NCBI GenBank assembly: GCA_900759385.1
Contig: CAAEUZ010000031.1
Location: 1-35,726, forward strand
Source: an uncultured Oscillospiraceae bacterium
GTDB lineage: Bacteria; Bacillota; Clostridia; Oscillospirales; Oscillospiraceae
Direction of reading: 5' to 3'
DNA length: 35,726 nucleotides
Part shown: piece after piece, positions 1 through 9,940 of the stretch
How the letters are laid out: each line of letters opens with the position of its first letter
How positions within the stretch are numbered: the first letter of the stretch is position 1
Made by a program: the position numbers and the translations under genes
The notes under the pieces: model-generated
What the model was told of the DNA's origin: nothing
Seen by the model: the letters and a program-made list of their open reading frames with translations, nothing else
Database searches by the model: none

Positions 1-26
1 CTGCCAGGCAGGCTCCGGGGCTGCTA

Positions 27-1682
27 TTAGCCGTTATACTCGCACACGAAGCCTATGCGGCCGGAGTAGACATTTGGATAGTCGGCCACGGGGTCGTTGC
101 GGGAGTCGTTGTATATCCAGCCGCTGGAGGTGTGCCACAGCAGGCCGTAATTTTCCGGTGTACCGTCGGTATCCGTCACGGACGGCTCACCAGATCCCCA
201 GACATAGTAGCCCTCCTCGCCGTTTATCCAGTGGAGCTGCCCGTTGGAGCGGTAGAAACCGACCCAGAGGAAGTCTATGCCGCGCGCCTCAGCCAGCGCG
301 GTTATCTCGGCCAGCTCCTCCGCGTCGGAGATCACGGCCAGCTGCCCGCCCAGCTCGCGGCAGCGCTGCTCGGCCTCCGACCAGCTCAAATCCTCCACGT
401 ACAGCTCATAGGTCGGCTCCGGCTGCGGCGTCTGCGTAGGCGTAGGTGTCGGTGTCGGTGTCGGCGTAGGTGTAGGCGTGGCGGTTGGAGTCGGCGTGGG
501 CGCCGCGGTGGGCGTAGAGGCCCCCGCCGTCGGCGTGGCGGGCACCACGGGCTCCGCCGGGTGCAGTCGCGGAAGGATGAAGTTGAGCGCCAGGGCCGCC
601 ACGGCAACTATGGCGCAGATGCCCACGACGAACCACAGCGTGCTTTTCGGCTGCTCTTCGCGGTCGGAGGGCCTTCCAGCAGGCTTCCTGGGCGGCTCCT
701 CGGGCGGCTTCGGAGGCTCCGGCGGCGTCTCCGGCGGTTCGGGCTGCCCTTCGGGCCGCTCGGGAGCCTCAACCGGCACGGGTCCGCCGGCCTCGGGCTC
801 CGGCATGTTCTCTTTCTCCGGCCGCACTGTCTCCGGCTCCTCCTGCCGTTCGGGCTCCCCCGGCTCTTCCAGAGGTGTCTCAGCCGCCGGGTCGGGAAGG
901 GGCTCCTCCTGCGCCTGCGCGCCGAAAGCGTCCGCTTCCGGCTGTTCCGGAGGCGGCTCGTCCGGAGTTGTTTCTTCCGGGGCCTCCTCGGGCTGCGGCG
1001 CTTTTTCCGGCTCCGGCTCGGGGACGGCCGCGGCCTCGTCGGCGCTGTACGAGGCCAGTATACCGGCCATGGTGCGCTCCACCTCGCTGAGCTCGCGCTC
1101 CGGCTTGCCGAACATGGCCATAGCCGCGGCGTCACCCTCGCCCACGCAGGGCTCGAGGGCCATGGAGAGCTCTATGGTGTCGGTATATCTCTCCTCCGGC
1201 GCAAACGACAGCGCCTTTTTCAGCACCTCGCCGAGTTTGTCCCCGGCGATGGTGGGTATGGGTATGGCCTCGCCGTTCATGCGGCGGCGCAGCGCGGCCG
1301 CGCGCAGCTCGTTCGTCATCTCGCCGGCGGCGCAGGCGAAGAAGGGCAGCCTCCCGCGAGTCACGCCCGCGTAGAGCATGAGGGCGATGGAGTACACGTC
1401 CGCGCGCGCGTCGCCCTGGCCGCTCCAGAAGAGCTCCGGGGCCATATATTCCAGCTCGTCCGTCGTCCACTCCCCGGGGGCGTGGTCGGCGCGCGCGCCC
1501 AGCCAGGGCGAGCCGTCGGCGGACATGAAGATGTTCTCCGGATGTATGTTGCCGTGGCCGCCGGCGAATGAGGCGGCCTGCCCGCAGACGGCGCGGGCGA
1601 GCGTTATCAGCTCCTCGCGCCCCAGCGAGCCGATTTCCGCGCCCAGCATACGGCGCTGGGACGGGCCGTTGGTTCCTGACAT
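27..1682 (-). CDS. Membrane protein with N-terminal pseudokinase lobe and C-terminal C-type lectin domain
   Basis: A 551-residue protein. Residues about 25-180 resemble the C-lobe of a Ser/Thr protein kinase: HGNIHPEN at 43-50 stands in place of HRDxKPEN, APE at 81-83, and DVYSIALMLY from 95 matches the helix-F region. The catalytic Asp is Asn45, the DFG region reads LGA, and there is no N-lobe (no glycine loop, no VAIK lysine), so it should not phosphorylate. A Pro/Glu-rich linker follows, one membrane segment at about 349-370, a Thr-Pro repeat spacer, and a C-type lectin fold at about 425-551 (LSWSEAEQRC, WVGF, WIYND, GFVCEY). The expected topology is pseudokinase inside and lectin outside. 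The start has GGGAG about 9 nt upstream, so the missing N-lobe is not a start error. It lies 24 nt after the metallo-hydrolase gene and is probably cotranscribed. Ligand and partner are unknown. Confidence 0.8.
   Translation of the reverse strand: MSGTNGPSQRRMLGAEIGSLGREELITLARAVCGQAASFAGGHGNIHPENIFMSADGSPWLGARADHAPGEWTTDELEYMAPELFWSGQGDARADVYSIALMLYAGVTRGRLPFFACAAGEMTNELRAAALRRRMNGEAIPIPTIAGDKLGEVLKKALSFAPEERYTDTIELSMALEPCVGEGDAAAMAMFGKPERELSEVERTMAGILASYSADEAAAVPEPEPEKAPQPEEAPEETTPDEPPPEQPEADAFGAQAQEEPLPDPAAETPLEEPGEPERQEEPETVRPEKENMPEPEAGGPVPVEAPERPEGQPEPPETPPEPPKPPEEPPRKPAGRPSDREEQPKSTLWFVVGICAIVAVAALALNFILPRLHPAEPVVPATPTAGASTPTAAPTPTPTATPTPTPTPTPTPTPTQTPQPEPTYELYVEDLSWSEAEQRCRELGGQLAVISDAEELAEITALAEARGIDFLWVGFYRSNGQLHWINGEEGYYVWGSGEPSVTDTDGTPENYGLLWHTSSGWIYNDSRNDPVADYPNVYSGRIGFVCEYNG
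427..510 (-). repeat. Thr-Pro-coding short tandem repeats
   Basis: Degenerate 6-nt units (ggtgtc/ggcgta on the plus strand) encode the alternating Thr-Pro spacer between the membrane segment and the lectin domain of the 27-1682 gene. The spacer is probably extracellular and extended. Such tracts change length easily by slippage. Confidence 0.7.
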
Positions 1683-1706
1683 TTACGCAACTCCCTTTGC
1701 GGCCTC

Positions 1707-3311
1707 TCAGCCGTTCATATCTCGAATGAGCGCCTCTATGCGCTCCGTCCACTTGCGAAGGTCCTTGTTCGGGCGCCCCTCGGCGGCCCTGGCCGCAGCG
1801 AGCAGGCGTTCGGCAGCTTTGACGAGCGCGTCGAAGAATTTGTTCCGTTTCGGCGCGGCGGCGCGGCGCTCAATGGGCACGCCCTCCGTCACACGCACGA
1901 ACTCGCCCGCGGCGAGGTCGTACACCGTGCCGCTGTACGGGGCCATGGCCTCGAAGCCCAGCTCACCCTTGAGCGTCTCTGCAAAGGCCGTGCACTGGTC
2001 GTCGTCGCCGTGGTTGACAAACACCTGCCTGGGCGGCTCGGCCGCGAAGCCGCGCATCCAGCGCAGTAGCCCGTCCCTGTCCGCGTGGCCGCTGACGCCG
2101 GGCAGCACCTGGATCTCGGCCCGGACGGCGATGGTCTCGCCGAAGAGCCTGACTTCCTTCGCGCCCTCGTAGAGCATGCGGCCCAGCGTGCCCTCGGCCT
2201 GGTAGCCGACGAAGAGGATGAGCGACTCCCTGCGCCAGAGGTTGTGCTTCAGGTGGTGGCGGATACGGCCCGCGTCGCACATGCCGCTCGCGGAGATTAT
2301 GACCTTCGGCTCGGCGTTTTCGTTTATGGCGCGGGACTCGTCCACGCTGACAGATACCTCCAGCCCGTCAAAGGCGAGCGGGTTCACGCCGCGCGCGAGG
2401 ATGGCGCGCGTCTCCTCGTCGAGGAAAGAGGTGTCGCACTGCAAAAATACGCTCGTGGCCTCGACGGCCAGAGGGCTGTCCACGTACACCTTGAACCCGT
2501 CGTGGCCGTGCACCAGGCCGCGCTCCTTTATTTCGCGGATAAAGTACAGCATCTCCTGCGTCCTGCCGACGGCGAAGGCGGGGATGACCACATTGCCGCC
2601 GCGGTCGAGGGTGCGCTGGATGATGTCCGTCAGCGCGCCTATGTAGTCCGGCCTGCCGCCGTCGTGCAGGCGGGCGCCATAGGTACTCTCGACGACCACA
2701 TAGTCGGCGCCGGACACCAGCTGCGGGTCGCGCAGTATGGGCTGGTGCAGGTTGCCCACGTCGCCGGAGAAGACGAGCTTGCGGCTCTCTCCGCCCTCGC
2801 TGAGCCAGACCTCTATGCAGGCCGAGCCCAGCAGATGGCCCACGTCGGTAAAGCGCACGGCCACACCCTCGGCGACCTGGATCACCTCGCCGTAGGAGCA
2901 GGGGCGCAGGTTCTTCACCAGCGCGGCGACGTCCTCGGTGTCATAGAGCGGCTCGACCGCCGCGCCGCCCGCGCGCCGGGCCTTGCGGGTCCTGTACTCG
3001 GCCTCGCTCATCTGGATGTGCGCGCTGTCGCGCAGCATTATGTCCGCCAGCGAGCAGGTGGCGGCGGTGGCGTACACGCTGCCGGTAAAGCCGTTTTTGG
3101 CCAGCAGCGGCAAGAGCCCCGAGTGGTCAATGTGCGCGTGCGTCAGCAGCGCGAAGTCCACCTGGGAAGGCGAAATGGGCAGGCTCTGGTTCTCGAACAT
3201 GTCCCTGCCCTGTTCCATGCCGCAGTCCACAATGAAGCGGGTCGCGCCGCACTCGATGTAAGTGCAGCTCCCCGTGACCTCGTGCGCGGCGCCGAGGAAG
3301 GTTATACGCAT
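1707..3311 (-). CDS. Beta-CASP metallo-beta-lactamase-fold hydrolase (RNase-like)
   Basis: A 534-residue protein of the MBL-fold/beta-CASP/RMMBL family (YSH1-like, COG1236 type). The metal motif THAHIDH is at 57-63. Further motifs are GHLLGS near 158, SGDVG near 180, a beta-CASP insert with SASGMCDAGR, and the C-terminal SGHADRDGLL histidine motif. Family members are RNA endo/exonucleases, so RNA cleavage in the cytoplasm is likely but unproven. A C-terminal tail of about 65 mostly helical residues goes beyond the usual RMMBL end. The open frame extends upstream, but AAAGGAGG a few bases before the ATG at 3311 and the family start MRITFLGA fix this start. It is followed after 24 nt by the pseudokinase-lectin gene. 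Confidence 0.85.
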   Translation of the reverse strand: MRITFLGAAHEVTGSCTYIECGATRFIVDCGMEQGRDMFENQSLPISPSQVDFALLTHAHIDHSGLLPLLAKNGFTGSVYATAATCSLADIMLRDSAHIQMSEAEYRTRKARRAGGAAVEPLYDTEDVAALVKNLRPCSYGEVIQVAEGVAVRFTDVGHLLGSACIEVWLSEGGESRKLVFSGDVGNLHQPILRDPQLVSGADYVVVESTYGARLHDGGRPDYIGALTDIIQRTLDRGGNVVIPAFAVGRTQEMLYFIREIKERGLVHGHDGFKVYVDSPLAVEATSVFLQCDTSFLDEETRAILARGVNPLAFDGLEVSVSVDESRAINENAEPKVIISASGMCDAGRIRHHLKHNLWRRESLILFVGYQAEGTLGRMLYEGAKEVRLFGETIAVRAEIQVLPGVSGHADRDGLLRWMRGFAAEPPRQVFVNHGDDDQCTAFAETLKGELGFEAMAPYSGTVYDLAAGEFVRVTEGVPIERRAAAPKRNKFFDALVKAAERLLAAARAAEGRPNKDLRKWTERIEALIRDMNG

Positions 3312-3410
3312 GGTTGCCTCCTTTGTTGCAGTGCAGCCACCGGGGCGGTTGCTGGGCTTCATGGTTATCGCAGGGGCGGGCCTCCGCGCCCGCGGGTGGA
3401 ATATTGCTGA

Positions 3411-3448
3411 AACGTGTGCTGCCCGTTTGATCAGCAGCACGCAACGTT
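3411..3448. repeat. Inverted repeat between the SdpI-like and MBL genes
   Basis: GTGCTGC (3416-3422) pairs with GCAGCAC (3434-3440), and outer AACGT pairs with ACGTT. It lies just after the stop of the 3455-4114 gene on the minus strand. There is no T-tract, so it is at best a weak terminator. Confidence 0.35.
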
Positions 3449-3454
3449 CAAACC

Positions 3455-4114
3455 TCATAACCGCCGGGCATATCTGCCGGCGTACACCGCGGCGGAGACA
3501 GCCGCAAAAGCAAATAATACGAGTGCGGCGACCAGGCTCCAGACCCCGCGCAGAAATAATGCGAGGACGACGGTACATATGCCGGAGGCCGTGCTGGCCC
3601 TGCCCCAGAAGGCGTGAGCAGCCTGCCAGACCTTCTTGTCAGCAAGCGTATGCCTGGTCTTAAGGCCAGTATTTTTGTTATAAGGTATGGTGCTTATCCA
3701 GTCTCCGGCCTCTATGAAAAGCACCCCCACAAGCGCCGATGCGAGCTGGCAGATGCGCGCCTGGCGGGCGTTCTGCGACATATCCAGCCCCGGTATCATA
3801 GGCACGGCAAGCTTGTATAACGCTATAATTGCGAAAAATGCCGTGACGGCAAAAGCCGCCGTGTCCATGAACGCGGCCAAACGCGCGCCATCTTTATCCA
3901 GCGCCACGAGCCTGCCCAGTCCGGCAAGCGCCAGCCGCAAGGCCATCACAACAAGAGGCCAGGACAGCAGCGTCCACCGCGAGCCCCACTCGTCCGGCGC
4001 ACCCGAGCTGTCAAAGCCCAGTGGGATTTCCTCCGGCGCAAAGCAAAGCGCGGCAAGTCCCGCCGCCAAAGGCAGCAGAGAGATAACATTCGTGAGAAGC
4101 TTTTTGTTGGCCAT
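3455..4114 (-). CDS. SdpI/DUF1648-family membrane protein
   Basis: About 219 residues with several hydrophobic helices. The N-terminal part has the DUF1648 pattern (IPLGFDSSGAPDEWGSRW), and the C-terminal part has the SdpI pattern (NTGLKTRHTLADKKVW...AHAFWGR). SdpI of Bacillus subtilis is an immunity protein and signal-transducing membrane protein for the SdpC toxin; many homologues have no known toxin, and none is visible here. The frame can start at a GTG at 4168, but AGGTGG lies 7 nt before the ATG at 4114, which I prefer. It lies downstream of lepA on the same strand, with about 75 nt between them. Confidence 0.7.
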   Translation of the reverse strand: MANKKLLTNVISLLPLAAGLAALCFAPEEIPLGFDSSGAPDEWGSRWTLLSWPLVVMALRLALAGLGRLVALDKDGARLAAFMDTAAFAVTAFFAIIALYKLAVPMIPGLDMSQNARQARICQLASALVGVLFIEAGDWISTIPYNKNTGLKTRHTLADKKVWQAAHAFWGRASTASGICTVVLALFLRGVWSLVAALVLFAFAAVSAAVYAGRYARRL

Positions 4115-4189
4115 AGCGTCCACCTCGCCGAAAAGCACCGGCACCGTCGCCGCGAACAGGTATTTCACATCATTGCGCCGCGCAAAAAC

Positions 4190-5992
<1,803 letters not shown>

Positions 5993-5996
5993 ATTT

Positions 5997-6299
5997 TCAT
6001 CTCTCCTCCGCCAAAAGCTCCGCCTTGTCCGCCAGTGAGCGCAGTGAAGCGGCCAGTTCCTCCGCCGCGCGGCGCAGTTTTTCGTCCGTGGGCTCGCTCG
6101 TGCGCCCGAGCAGGAAATCCGCCGTCACGCCGTAGTAGTCGCACACGCGCACGACAAAGTCCAGCCCCGGCTCGCGCGCGCCGTTTTCGTAGTGCGAGAG
6201 CAGCGCCTGGCTGATCCCCAGCCCCGCCGCGGCCTCCCGCTGGCTCTGTCCGCTGCCGCGCCGCAAACGGCCTATGTTCTCAGCAAAAGCCTTTGACAT
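5997..6299 (-). CDS. XRE-family helix-turn-helix regulator
   Basis: About 100 residues. The XRE/Cro HTH spans roughly 5-60 (NIGRLRRGSGQSQREAAAGLGISQ...LSHYENGAREPGLD), and a charged helical tail of about 30 residues follows. It is a probable DNA-binding repressor with unknown targets. The frame allows a start 7 codons earlier, but GGAGG sits 6 nt before the ATG at 6299. It is the first gene of a unit with lepA. Confidence 0.8.
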   Translation of the reverse strand: MSKAFAENIGRLRRGSGQSQREAAAGLGISQALLSHYENGAREPGLDFVVRVCDYYGVTADFLLGRTSEPTDEKLRRAAEELAASLRSLADKAELLAEER

Positions 6300-6337
6300 C
6301 GCTTGCCTCCGTTTTTTCACACAATATTACAGTTTGT

Positions 6338-6366
6338 ATTATAGCGTAAAATCCGGTGGATGTAAA
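6338..6366 (-). promoter_or_regulatory. Sigma-A-type promoter for the xre-lepA unit
   Basis: On the minus strand, TTTACA (6361-6366), a 17-nt spacer, then a perfect TATAAT (6338-6343). It lies about 40 nt before the xre start codon. Confidence 0.75.
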
Positions 6367-6374
6367 TAGGCGCG

Positions 6375-6400
6375 AAAAGCGCCGCCCGGCCGGACGGCGC
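6375..6400 (-). terminator. Terminator after the 6442-7263 lipoprotein gene
   Basis: GCGCCG-TCCGG pairs with CCGGGCGGCGC (one G-U pair), and TTTT follows on the minus strand. It lies about 40 nt past the lipoprotein stop. Confidence 0.65.
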
Positions 6401-6441
6401 TGTATAGGCGGATATTATATTCGGTCGCGCGCCGGCGCGCG

Positions 6442-7263
6442 TCAGGCGGGGAGGTTCTCCCAGTTGAAGAACTCCCAGACCCCGTCGTTCCTCGTCATGA
6501 CGCATACGCAGTCCGCGCCTTGCCTGAGCCAGAGCGCGTCGGCCTCATCCGCGGCGGAGTACCGGAAGCAGAGGGCGAGGAAGTCCGCCTGCGTCTTGCC
6601 CTCGATGGGGGAGAAGCGGCTGTCATGCAGCGCAAGGTCGCTCCAGTAGGCGTCCAGCTCCGCGTCGAAACGTAGCTCGTCTATGGCGCAGCCGGGAGCG
6701 TTTTCCGCGAAGTTCGCCCGGAACGCCTCGGCCGCCGCGGCGATATCGGCCTCGACCTTGGGCTCGTATTCCCTCGCCGCGATCAGGTCGTCGAAGACCT
6801 CCGTGTCTAAGCCCTCGAGCGTGTAGAAACTGCCGCCCGGCATACGCACGACGCCGCCCTCGAAGAAGTCGTAGCTGAAAACCTCGCCTTCTTCCCCGCC
6901 GCAGCTCACCGATATGCGGTAGAGCTGCGCCGGGTCGACATAGCTGAAGCTTTCCTGGTCGTATTCCGGCTCGGCGGCCTTGCCGGTCAGGACGATGCCG
7001 CGGAGCGCGCCGCAGAGCCCGGCGAGCTCGTCCTCGCTCAGGTCGTAGCGCCAGCCCGGGCCCTCCGGGCTCGCATCGTACCGGCGGATATGGGCGGCCG
7101 CCGCGCCCTCGAGCTGCGGAATCTCCGGCCCGGGACTCTCCGCTGCCGCGGCGGTGGGCTCCGGTGTCTCCGGGGCCTCGCTGGGCTCGCCCGCCTGCCC
7201 CCCGCAGCCGGAAAAGGCGGAGAGGACAAGCATAAACGCGATAATAATACAAAGCTTCCTCAT
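6442..7263 (-). CDS. Putative lipoprotein of unknown function
   Basis: 273 residues. A Lys/Arg start and hydrophobic stretch end in a lipobox LSAFSGC, with lipidation expected at Cys20, then a Pro/Glu/Ala-rich linker to about residue 50. The soluble domain is acidic, and I do not recognise a family. AAGGAGA lies just before the ATG. It appears to be a single-gene unit between two hairpins. Surface exposure is inferred from the signal. Confidence 0.75.
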   Translation of the reverse strand: MRKLCIIIAFMLVLSAFSGCGGQAGEPSEAPETPEPTAAAAESPGPEIPQLEGAAAAHIRRYDASPEGPGWRYDLSEDELAGLCGALRGIVLTGKAAEPEYDQESFSYVDPAQLYRISVSCGGEEGEVFSYDFFEGGVVRMPGGSFYTLEGLDTEVFDDLIAAREYEPKVEADIAAAAEAFRANFAENAPGCAIDELRFDAELDAYWSDLALHDSRFSPIEGKTQADFLALCFRYSAADEADALWLRQGADCVCVMTRNDGVWEFFNWENLPA

Positions 7264-7291
7264 GCGTATCTCCTTTCGCAGAAATAAACAT

Positions 7292-7318
7292 CCGGCGCCG
7301 CCGGAGCGGCGGCGCCGG
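7292..7318 (-). terminator. Strong GC hairpin, probable terminator of the amidase-like gene
   Basis: Perfect 12-bp stem CCGGCGCCGCCG / CGGCGGCGCCGG with a 3-nt loop. On the minus strand a T-rich ATGTTTATTTC follows. It lies between the amidase-like stop and the lipoprotein start. Confidence 0.55.
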
Positions 7319-7383
7319 TAACTACTGTTGCCTTTTTAATCCTTGTTCAGGACATTTATAAAGAATCAGAATTCCGAGCCTGC

Positions 7384-8526
7384 TTAGTATCTGGCGCCGT
7401 TAATCTGAATCGTCCGATAGTAATTTCTCTGAGCATTATAGACATCAGACAGGGATTTGTTGTAATAATCGTTCGTATGCGAGCACACCCATATATCGCT
7501 GGCGGTCCTGCTGCCCGCTGTTCCCTCGACTCTGACAACAACGTAGGAATGATAATAACCGCCCTCCGTGCTGTTGCCCACCTGGATGATATCTCCAACC
7601 TTGGCATAACTAATTCCCGACCTGATAACGCCATAAGGCCCGACGTCGCTCGATGTAGCGCTGGAAATATAAGATGCAAAGCTTTGCACGCTGGCCCAAT
7701 GGTTGTAGTAGTCCCTGTTCCAAATGCTCATCTGGAACCAGTCCCTGTCATTGCTGTTGGGCTCATCAACCATGGGCTGCTGCTTCGCATCGATACTGGC
7801 TACGGTATTTACCCCACCCAGCGCTCTCCAAACGCACTGAGACGCAAAGTTCTGGCAATCTCCCAGTCCCTGACTGGAATAATCAAAGAAATTCGGATTG
7901 TAGTTCAGCGCGAACATCTGAGCGTAACTGACGAACCGGTTGGTGTTATAGCTTACGGTGCTTCGCGCCTGAGCAGAGTATTCGGCTTCGTCAGCCTGCT
8001 GAACGGCGGGTTCGTATACAACGGGCTCGTCGATAACCTTTTCGAGGTCCTCGACTATACTGTCGACATCCAGCTTTTCCTTGCGCATCAGGTTGTCAAA
8101 GGAGGTGTTGGTTATAAGATCGCTTATCAGCCACGCGCCGTTAATCTTTTTCAGTTCGACTTTATACGAAAGGCCCTCGGCAGAGGTTATATCCGGCGTA
8201 TTCGTCCTGGCGTACCGGTACGTCTCGTAAAACTTTACTTCGGCGGTATCTCCGTCGATCTCCATATCCTTGATGTCCACGTCTACAGTATACCATGCAT
8301 TCACGGCATTGTTGGCAATAAGCAGCTGTCGATTGAGCTCAAAACGATCGCCTATGTAGGTCAGGTTGGTGTTCTGCTGATAATCCGGAACGAAAAATTC
8401 GGTAAAACTATACCGCTGGGCATCTTGGTCGTTCAGCTGCGCAAATTTCGCCTCGGAAAAATACCTGATAGTAGCTTCAATGGCCTCTTCATCGCTGTTG
8501 TCCCACTCCAAGCGCATAGACTGCAA
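7384..8526 (-). CDS. Amidase_6-type cell-wall hydrolase-like protein, apparently 5'-truncated
   Basis: 380 residues from a TTG. The C-terminal half matches the putative amidase domain (PF12671): GDCQNFASQC with the likely catalytic Cys224, and a GDIIQ...YYHSYVVV segment with His326, then SHTNDYYNKSLSDV. The first about 180 residues look like an NTF2/SnoaL-like module. No signal peptide is present and no ribosome site precedes either the TTG or the ATG at codon 4. The frame stays open for 23 more codons, up to a TAG at 8596-8598, and reads like protein. The natural start and export signal therefore seem to be lost. The base composition is visibly more AT-rich than in neighbours. It may be a non-functional remnant. 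Confidence 0.65.
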   Translation of the reverse strand: MQSMRLEWDNSDEEAIEATIRYFSEAKFAQLNDQDAQRYSFTEFFVPDYQQNTNLTYIGDRFELNRQLLIANNAVNAWYTVDVDIKDMEIDGDTAEVKFYETYRYARTNTPDITSAEGLSYKVELKKINGAWLISDLITNTSFDNLMRKEKLDVDSIVEDLEKVIDEPVVYEPAVQQADEAEYSAQARSTVSYNTNRFVSYAQMFALNYNPNFFDYSSQGLGDCQNFASQCVWRALGGVNTVASIDAKQQPMVDEPNSNDRDWFQMSIWNRDYYNHWASVQSFASYISSATSSDVGPYGVIRSGISYAKVGDIIQVGNSTEGGYYHSYVVVRVEGTAGSRTASDIWVCSHTNDYYNKSLSDVYNAQRNYYRTIQINGARY

Positions 8527-8549
8527 CGACGAAATAGTCGAAGTTTGTG

Positions 8550-8587
8550 TTATACCGTGAAGTTCAGGGTTTGTAAAGAGAGGCGCG
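8550..8587. repeat. Direct repeat, copy 1 of 2
   Basis: 38 nt matching 9863-9900 with only 2 mismatches, including 30 identical bases at 8555-8584. It lies immediately upstream of the truncated amidase-like frame. On the minus strand it is readable in frame with that gene (PLFTNPELHGI). Confidence 0.85.
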
Positions 8588-8609
8588 TCAATATGCTACG
8601 AACCGCATC

Positions 8610-9014
8610 CTATTTCGTCTCGTCGTGCTTTTTCACCATGCGCTTTTCAATGCGGCGTATCACAAACCCATAGGCCAATGCCAGCAGCAGGCCCAGCACT
8701 TTGAGGGTGATATGGAGATTTGTGCCGCCTATGAACGGCCTCAAGGCCAGCGAGCCCACCACGACCAGCGCGAGAAAGGCGAGGCACGAGCACTCAAGCA
8801 GCACCGCCCTGCGGCGCAGCCTGTCCGGCAGGGCCCGGAGCTGCGGCCTCTTCGCGTAATATCCGGCCCCGTTGTCGGCAGTTACCCTCACGAAGATGTC
8901 TATTGCAAAGATAATCATCAGCGCTATGTAGATGTATTCGAAAAGCCCGAGGCTGTAGTCCACGCCGGGGAAGCTGTCCTCCCGCGCGGTGCTGAAAAGG
9001 TCTCTTATGGACAT
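8610..9014 (-). CDS. Small membrane protein, unknown function
   Basis: 134 residues with about three hydrophobic helices (near 27-44, 72-90 and 100-118) and a basic C-terminus. I recognise no family. AAAGGA lies about 9 nt before the ATG. It lies between the two copies of the 38-nt repeat, together with the 9131-9718 gene. Confidence 0.6.
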   Translation of the reverse strand: MSIRDLFSTAREDSFPGVDYSLGLFEYIYIALMIIFAIDIFVRVTADNGAGYYAKRPQLRALPDRLRRRAVLLECSCLAFLALVVVGSLALRPFIGGTNLHITLKVLGLLLALAYGFVIRRIEKRMVKKHDETK

Positions 9015-9130
9015 TTCACTTCATCCTTTTCCTCTTATTTCCCTGCACAAATTGGTCCTCCCTCAACAGTATACGCACCACAAGAGCTCCCGCCGTGCGC
9101 CGCTGCGGGATGGAGGGCCACCGGCTCCGC

Positions 9131-9718
9131 CTATTGCCGGAACTCAATTTCAGCTCTGTGCACCATAACCGAAACCGGCTCGGTTTGAAAACGGTCCTGC
9201 GCTGACAAGGTGATTTCTATGTATCCGCCGCTTTCTATAAGGCTGTTTTGCAGAAAGAGCAGTTCCAGCGTGCCCACATAGCCGTCATCCGCTCTGCTGC
9301 CATCGGGAGAAAAATAGAAAATGGTCCTCCCCTGCGTATTTTCTCCGGGGGAGTAACCTCCGGAGCAGGAAATATCGTACTCATTATAAAAAATCAGGCT
9401 ATCCGACACGTCGCTTAACCGGAGCTCATATTCATATTGCTTCGAGGTGTTGTTATATATTTTTGCCTCAAGCCTGTATTTCCCATAACCGTCATCTGAG
9501 CCGCCCAAATCAAAGGCTTCCAAATACACGCTGGCCTCTGAATTTTCCAATTTACGGGAATACAAGCTGCTGTCAAGCGAAGACGCAGCGGTCTGCTCCG
9601 TATAGCTGTAATCCGGCGATGAATTACGCCCGGGCGAAATACCAAAGCAGGCAGAAGCCACCAGGATCAGCACGATAATCAATACCAGAAATGGGTCGCT
9701 GCGGCGTCTCTGTTCCAT
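9131..9718 (-). CDS. Secreted or membrane-anchored protein, unknown function
   Basis: About 195 residues. An Arg-rich start (MEQRRRSDPF) is followed by one hydrophobic segment ending VASACFG. The Cys could be a lipidation site, but the lipobox is not canonical. The rest is a hydrophilic, Ser/Tyr-rich, probably beta-rich extracellular domain. AAGGGGAT precedes the ATG at 9718, so I prefer it to the farther in-frame start at 9766. No family is recognised. It is AT-richer than the housekeeping genes. Confidence 0.6.
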   Translation of the reverse strand: MEQRRRSDPFLVLIIVLILVASACFGISPGRNSSPDYSYTEQTAASSLDSSLYSRKLENSEASVYLEAFDLGGSDDGYGKYRLEAKIYNNTSKQYEYELRLSDVSDSLIFYNEYDISCSGGYSPGENTQGRTIFYFSPDGSRADDGYVGTLELLFLQNSLIESGGYIEITLSAQDRFQTEPVSVMVHRAEIEFRQ

Positions 9719-9862
9719 ACTTATCCCCTTGCCTTTTGCCAAAATTATCTGCGCCCGTGCGAGCAAACCCCGGCCGTATGCGTGCAGCGGCTGATTTATT
9801 CTGCTGTCATCATAATTTTATAATATATCACTGCTGTCATTTGTACAATACTTTTATTATCA

Positions 9863-9900
9863 TTATTCCGTGAAGTTCAGGGTTTGTAAAGAGAGGCACG
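9863..9900. repeat. Direct repeat, copy 2 of 2
   Basis: The second copy of the 38-nt repeat at 8550-8587. The same minus-strand frame reads PLFTNPELHGI here too, and then hits a stop within about ten codons. It abuts the hairpin at 9897-9939. Confidence 0.85.
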
Positions 9901-9939
9901 AAAAGCGCACCTCACTTAGTGGGGCGCGTTTTTCGTGCA
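9897..9939. terminator. Long near-perfect hairpin after the 9941-10585 gene
   Basis: GCACGAAAAGCGC pairs with GCGCGTTTTTCGTGC (nearly perfect), with an inner CAC-TTA-GTG helix. It starts 1 nt past the minus-strand stop. CTCTCTTT follows on the minus strand, so termination is plausible. Confidence 0.55.
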
Positions 9940-9940
9940 T

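Noticed and set aside
27..1682. Diversity-generating retroelement target, because of the C-type lectin domain
   Set aside because: No reverse transcriptase, accessory gene or template repeat is visible, and this lectin domain is of the canonical type.
3312..3578. N-terminal extension of the metallo-hydrolase by 89 codons
   Set aside because: The extra sequence is Arg/Cys/Pro-rich with no family match, overlaps the SdpI-like gene in part, and a perfect ribosome site marks the ATG at 3311.
8550..9900. Transposon or IS bounded by the 38-nt repeats
   Set aside because: The copies are direct rather than inverted, and no transposase or integrase lies between them; kept only as a rearrangement finding.
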